64,000 bases of DNA, taken from assembly GCA_021234155.1 (NCBI GenBank), contig JAJEKV010000005.1, forward strand, positions 11,739,287-11,803,286. The letters run 5' to 3'. The notes beneath the pieces were generated by a model that saw only the letters and a program-made list of their open reading frames with translations, made no database searches and was not told the origin of the DNA. Origin of the DNA: Isoetes taiwanensis. Lineage: Eukaryota; Streptophyta; Lycopodiopsida; Isoetales; Isoetaceae. Positions 61,542 through 64,000 of the stretch are shown one piece after another. Position 1 is the stretch's first letter. Every line of letters begins with the position of its first letter. The translations under genes and the position numbers were made by a program.

Positions 61542-61561
61542 TTTTTTTTTTTTTTTTTTTT
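61542..61561 (+). repeat. Poly(T) run of 20
   Basis: 20 T immediately before the subterminal-like motifs of the second leader. It marks the left limit of the sequence resembling the CACTA 5' region; no CACTA tip is present here. Confidence 0.8.
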
Positions 61562-61564
61562 ATG

Positions 61565-61660
61565 TTTTGCCAACGTCGATATTGACCGTTTTGTCAGTAT
61601 ATCCGTCGAGCATCGACGTTTATACTGAACGTCGATTATCGACGTCGCGCTGTAATATTT
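61565..61660 (+). repeat. Subterminal-like repeats of a second, related element
   Basis: CAACGTCGATATTGACCG, CCGTCGAGCATCGACG and GAACGTCGATTATCGACGTC share the GTCGATNATCGAC core of the CACTA subterminal region at 47525-47625. The following GCGGAAAACCCGTGACC resembles GCGGAACCCGAGAGGG at 47956-47971. Confidence 0.6.
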
Positions 61661-61959
61661 CCGGAACAGGGCGGAAAACCCGTGACCTATTTCGAGCAAG
61701 CAAGAAACTTGGAGGAGCGTTTATTCCGGTGATTTTTGGCGCCCATCAGTCTTGAAGCCCATTTCCTTTGCCAAGCAAGCTCCAGAAGGTATGTGCTTGG
61801 ATCAAGCATCTCTTTTTTTGAATCCATGCTTGTTTTTTTCCAAGTTTTAGGGCTTTATGTTCTTGTTGTTTGTTCTTCCCATTCTCATCAATCTTGGCCT
61901 CTTTTAGTTAATTCTTCCATCCCCTTTCCATTTTGATCCCTTCCAATGTTTCTATCCTC

Positions 61960-62235
61960 ATATTTGCCATGCCCTTTTTTATTCTTGCTTCTTTGCTCTT
62001 CCAAATTCTTGCTTCTTCTTCCTTCTTCCAAATCCCTCCCTCTTCTATATTCTTTTCCGAATTCTTACATCCCTTTCTCTCATCATCTCTTCCTCTATTT
62101 CTTCTTCTTCTATTTCTTCTTCATCATCCTCCTCCACTTTTTCTTCTTCCTCCTCCTCCTCCTCCATTCTTCTTCTTCGAATTCTTTTTCATCATTCGTT
62201 TTTCCTCTTCGATTCTTCCTCTATTCTTTTCTTCA
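61960..62235 (+). repeat. Pyrimidine-rich (TTC/TCC) tract
   Basis: Imperfect TTC and CCT repeats, densest at 62090-62220. It lies in the presumed first leader intron. The short phenylalanine/serine/leucine-rich frames here are translations of the tract. Confidence 0.8.
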
Positions 62236-62519
62236 TCGATGAAGGACGGCTTCCTTTGTTTTTGTTTTTTTCTTTTTTTAATGCAAGGTCGATGAACGAC
62301 CTTGCAATGTTTTGTTTCTTACTTAGTTTAATATTTTTTTCTAACCATTGGATGTCTTGTTTTGCATGCATAACTCCTAACAAAATGCGTTGCTTTTGTG
62401 AACGACAACGAACACCTTGTACTTATTCCAGGTAAGAATTTATTTTTAATACGTTTAAGTTTAATGCTTTGTTTAGGTTTAAAAAAACTTGGGGAGACTT
62501 GGGCAAGGGGCATGGTCGA

Positions 62520-62536
62520 CTCCACCTTGAGTGGAG
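62520..62536 (+). promoter_or_regulatory. Single hairpin motif homologous to the 108-bp repeats
   Basis: CTCCAC-CTTGA-GTGGAG, followed by GGGACTAAGTGCTTCGGGT. Same position (in the intron just before the start codon) and same flanks as the four copies at 48186-48529. The innermost stem pair is C-G here and T-A there. Confidence 0.75.
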
Positions 62537-62678
62537 GGGACTAAGTGCTTCGGGTCCAAGCTCACCTACTACTCTTGTAAATTTATTTGCTAATGTATTT
62601 AGGGTAATCCACGAATCCTTTTTTTCTTTGTATTTTTTTATGCATTGTCGATAAATTAGTTTAATTTGGTTTGTAGGT

Positions 62679-64000
62679 ATGGCCCCAAATGTGAAGACAC
62701 AAATGCTTAGTGAGATTAGACGTGTGCTCATAAATGAGATATGTGCCAACGAAAGTCCCGGCAGGCAGAAAGCCGGTCAACGTCTCAACCATTTTGTAAG
62801 GCATGTCCAAAGGAAGTGTCAAAATGAGTTAGCATCAAAATGGCCAGGCCAGGAGGAAATGTTGACATCTCTTCTGAACACACATGTAAAGTCAATGCTT
62901 GGAAACCCCATGGTGGAACTGGAGACATGTTTGAACCATTCAGTGCAGCTTCAAAGTCCCAATGCAAAGGCTCGTGTCGAGGAATGGGTAGCTAGTTGGA
63001 ATTCCTCCAAAAAGCGACGTGCAGATCACAAGAATGTCATTAAGGATCTCAATGCACGTCAGTTGGAGATAATAAGAAACGCCTTGCATCAAGGGGGAAG
63101 CTCTAGTGGAGCAGGGCCTAGCATGCCCCACTTTTCTTTGGAAAATCACATGAAGACATCAATCTTCGTTGAACCCATACCCATAGAGGCCGTAGAGGTG
63201 ATGCACCTGATTGAAGAGAGATCAACTCATAGCACATATCAAATCAAGATCATTGGAACACAACACTTCCAAGATGATGAGTTCTATGCTGGATGGGTTT
63301 ATAAAGGGGGAGATAGGAGCATGTCATATGAGAAGGCCCAAAAATATATACGCTTCAAGAGTCCGCATCCTGCACTGGCTACACCCATTGGACTTGCTTA
63401 TGAAGTTGCTAGCTCTAGCTGGGGTACCATAGGGCCAATGGTGATTCTACCATTTATGAATGGAGAAACACTTGCACACTTGTTTGACTATTTACCTCAG
63501 GACCTTTCACGTTATAGGAGATGGTCAAACGCAATAGCCCACACGACAAAAAGGCCTCCCAAACACATATCCGCTGAAGTTAGGGCTCGAATGAGAGTTG
63601 TATATCAGTATGTTCCAGAGATAGCTCTTGCCCTAGCAGAAGGTGTCGCTGAGATCCACAAGGGCCACTTTACTCACACAAAGCTCAATTGCAAAAGAGT
63701 CAAATTACATTTTGACGACAAGTACACAAATGTTTGGGTGGCAATTGGTGATTGGGAGGACGCATTACATTATTATTGCAAAGAACGTCGTCCCATGTTG
63801 AAGAGCCAATACTCACTTTCAGATGGACAAGCGAAATATCCTTGGTACGAGAAAAGTGTCTTTGAGAAATCGAAGGATGATGATTGTGTTTGGGGGGACG
63901 AAATTCATGATGTCTATGCATTGGGATACATCTATGACATGCTCCTTGATTTTGTGCAAGCTATGCGACGAATGGAGTGGTTTAACAATGTCGACAATGG
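62679..64000 (+). CDS. Pseudokinase-like protein, open to the window edge (440 codons, no stop)
   Basis: Uninterrupted from ATG 62679 to the edge; an in-frame stop at 62652 and the acceptor ending at 62676 support this start. Residues 1-145 are charged and helical (EEWVASWNSSKKRRADHKNV). The later part follows a protein kinase: GPMVILPFMNGETLAHLF at 252-269 as the hinge, ALALAEGVAEIHKGHFTHTK at 316-335 as the helix before and start of the catalytic loop, VAIGDWEDA at 354-362 as the DFG strand, and DEIHDVYALGYIYDML at 407-422 as subdomain IX with its Asp411. HRD is HTK (333-335), the loop Asn is Arg340, and DFG is DWE (358-360), so catalysis is unlikely. No glycine-rich loop is visible. The frame is clean although it follows a transposon-like leader. 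It may be cargo, or a host gene beside the element. Confidence 0.6.
   Translation, partial: MAPNVKTQMLSEIRRVLINEICANESPGRQKAGQRLNHFVRHVQRKCQNELASKWPGQEEMLTSLLNTHVKSMLGNPMVELETCLNHSVQLQSPNAKARVEEWVASWNSSKKRRADHKNVIKDLNARQLEIIRNALHQGGSSSGAGPSMPHFSLENHMKTSIFVEPIPIEAVEVMHLIEERSTHSTYQIKIIGTQHFQDDEFYAGWVYKGGDRSMSYEKAQKYIRFKSPHPALATPIGLAYEVASSSWGTIGPMVILPFMNGETLAHLFDYLPQDLSRYRRWSNAIAHTTKRPPKHISAEVRARMRVVYQYVPEIALALAEGVAEIHKGHFTHTKLNCKRVKLHFDDKYTNVWVAIGDWEDALHYYCKERRPMLKSQYSLSDGQAKYPWYEKSVFEKSKDDDCVWGDEIHDVYALGYIYDMLLDFVQAMRRMEWFNNVDN

Larger units (their letters stand above)
61789..62676 (+). other. Leader introns of the second element's gene
   Basis: AAG|GTATGTGC at 61786-61794 and CAG|GTAAGAAT at 62429-62439 are strong donors. 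GGTTTGTAG ending at 62676 is the acceptor two bases before the start codon at 62679. A short leader exon must therefore end at 62431; its own acceptor is not clear (somewhere after 62300). The first intron contains the pyrimidine-rich tract; the second contains the hairpin motif at 62520-62536. Confidence 0.5.

Noticed and set aside
61542-61561. Poly(T) as the tail of a minus-strand retroposon explaining the 60.9-61.5 kb frames
   Set aside because: A minus-strand retroposon with its A-tail there would extend to the right of the run, not the left, and the right side is the CACTA-like leader. The run may be a simple homopolymer.

Overview
This window looks like repeat-dominated nuclear DNA of a land plant with a large genome, possibly a gymnosperm. 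The evidence is a spliced plant-type RPL27 gene, a fragment of a plant UDP-rhamnose synthase (NRS/ER) gene, a CACTA transposase of the plant tnp2 type, a plant L1-type LINE, a Helitron, and several kilobase-scale tandem repeats. The exact species cannot be fixed from sequence. There is one clearly intact host gene (RPL27, four coding exons) and one long open frame running off the right edge (a pseudokinase-like protein). Almost everything else is mobile or satellite DNA.

Layout. 1-32404: a satellite with monomers of about 1.64 kb. It runs in minus orientation from 1 to about 9942 and in plus orientation from there to 32404. A precisely bounded 3983-bp Helitron (23652-27634) is inserted in one plus-strand monomer. 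Two monomers on the plus arm (16093-17358 and 20584-21861) are a short variant lacking a polypyrimidine block, and the minus arm has short monomers at the mirrored ordinal positions, so the two arms are mirror images unit by unit. 32437-34615: an inverted-repeat element containing a Ty3/gypsy reverse-transcriptase scrap. 35335-37302: a degenerate LINE. 37425-38417: RPL27 with a tandemly duplicated TATA-containing promoter segment and a telo-box. 38418-46900: sparse decayed DNA with a minisatellite, a tRNA-like (SINE) head, a papain-protease propeptide fragment and retroelement-like scraps. 46905-47511: NRS/ER 5' fragment. 47512-53590: a CACTA element with a terminal CACTACAA, subterminal repeats, a leader intron carrying four hairpin repeats, a SET-domain-like remnant and a broken tnp2 transposase. 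53790-60170: a GC-rich tandem array of six roughly 1.1-kb units, each built from two related halves. 61565-64000: a second unit whose leader resembles that of the CACTA element (same subterminal motif, leader introns, same hairpin in one copy), followed by the pseudokinase-like frame.

How parts may relate. The two leaders at 47.5-48.6 kb and 61.6-62.7 kb have the same architecture but sit before different proteins (SET-like and pseudokinase-like), which suggests a transposon family with an exchangeable 5' cargo slot. The hairpin in both leader introns keeps its pairing through a compensating base change.

Caution about sequence quality. Differences between satellite copies, and several frame breaks in the transposase, fall at places where CTG/CAG is expected. 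The left satellite arm is a degraded mirror of the right. Both patterns could come from long-read errors at CHG-methylated cytosines and from a fold-back read, so calls of pseudogene status and of the palindrome should be read with that in mind.
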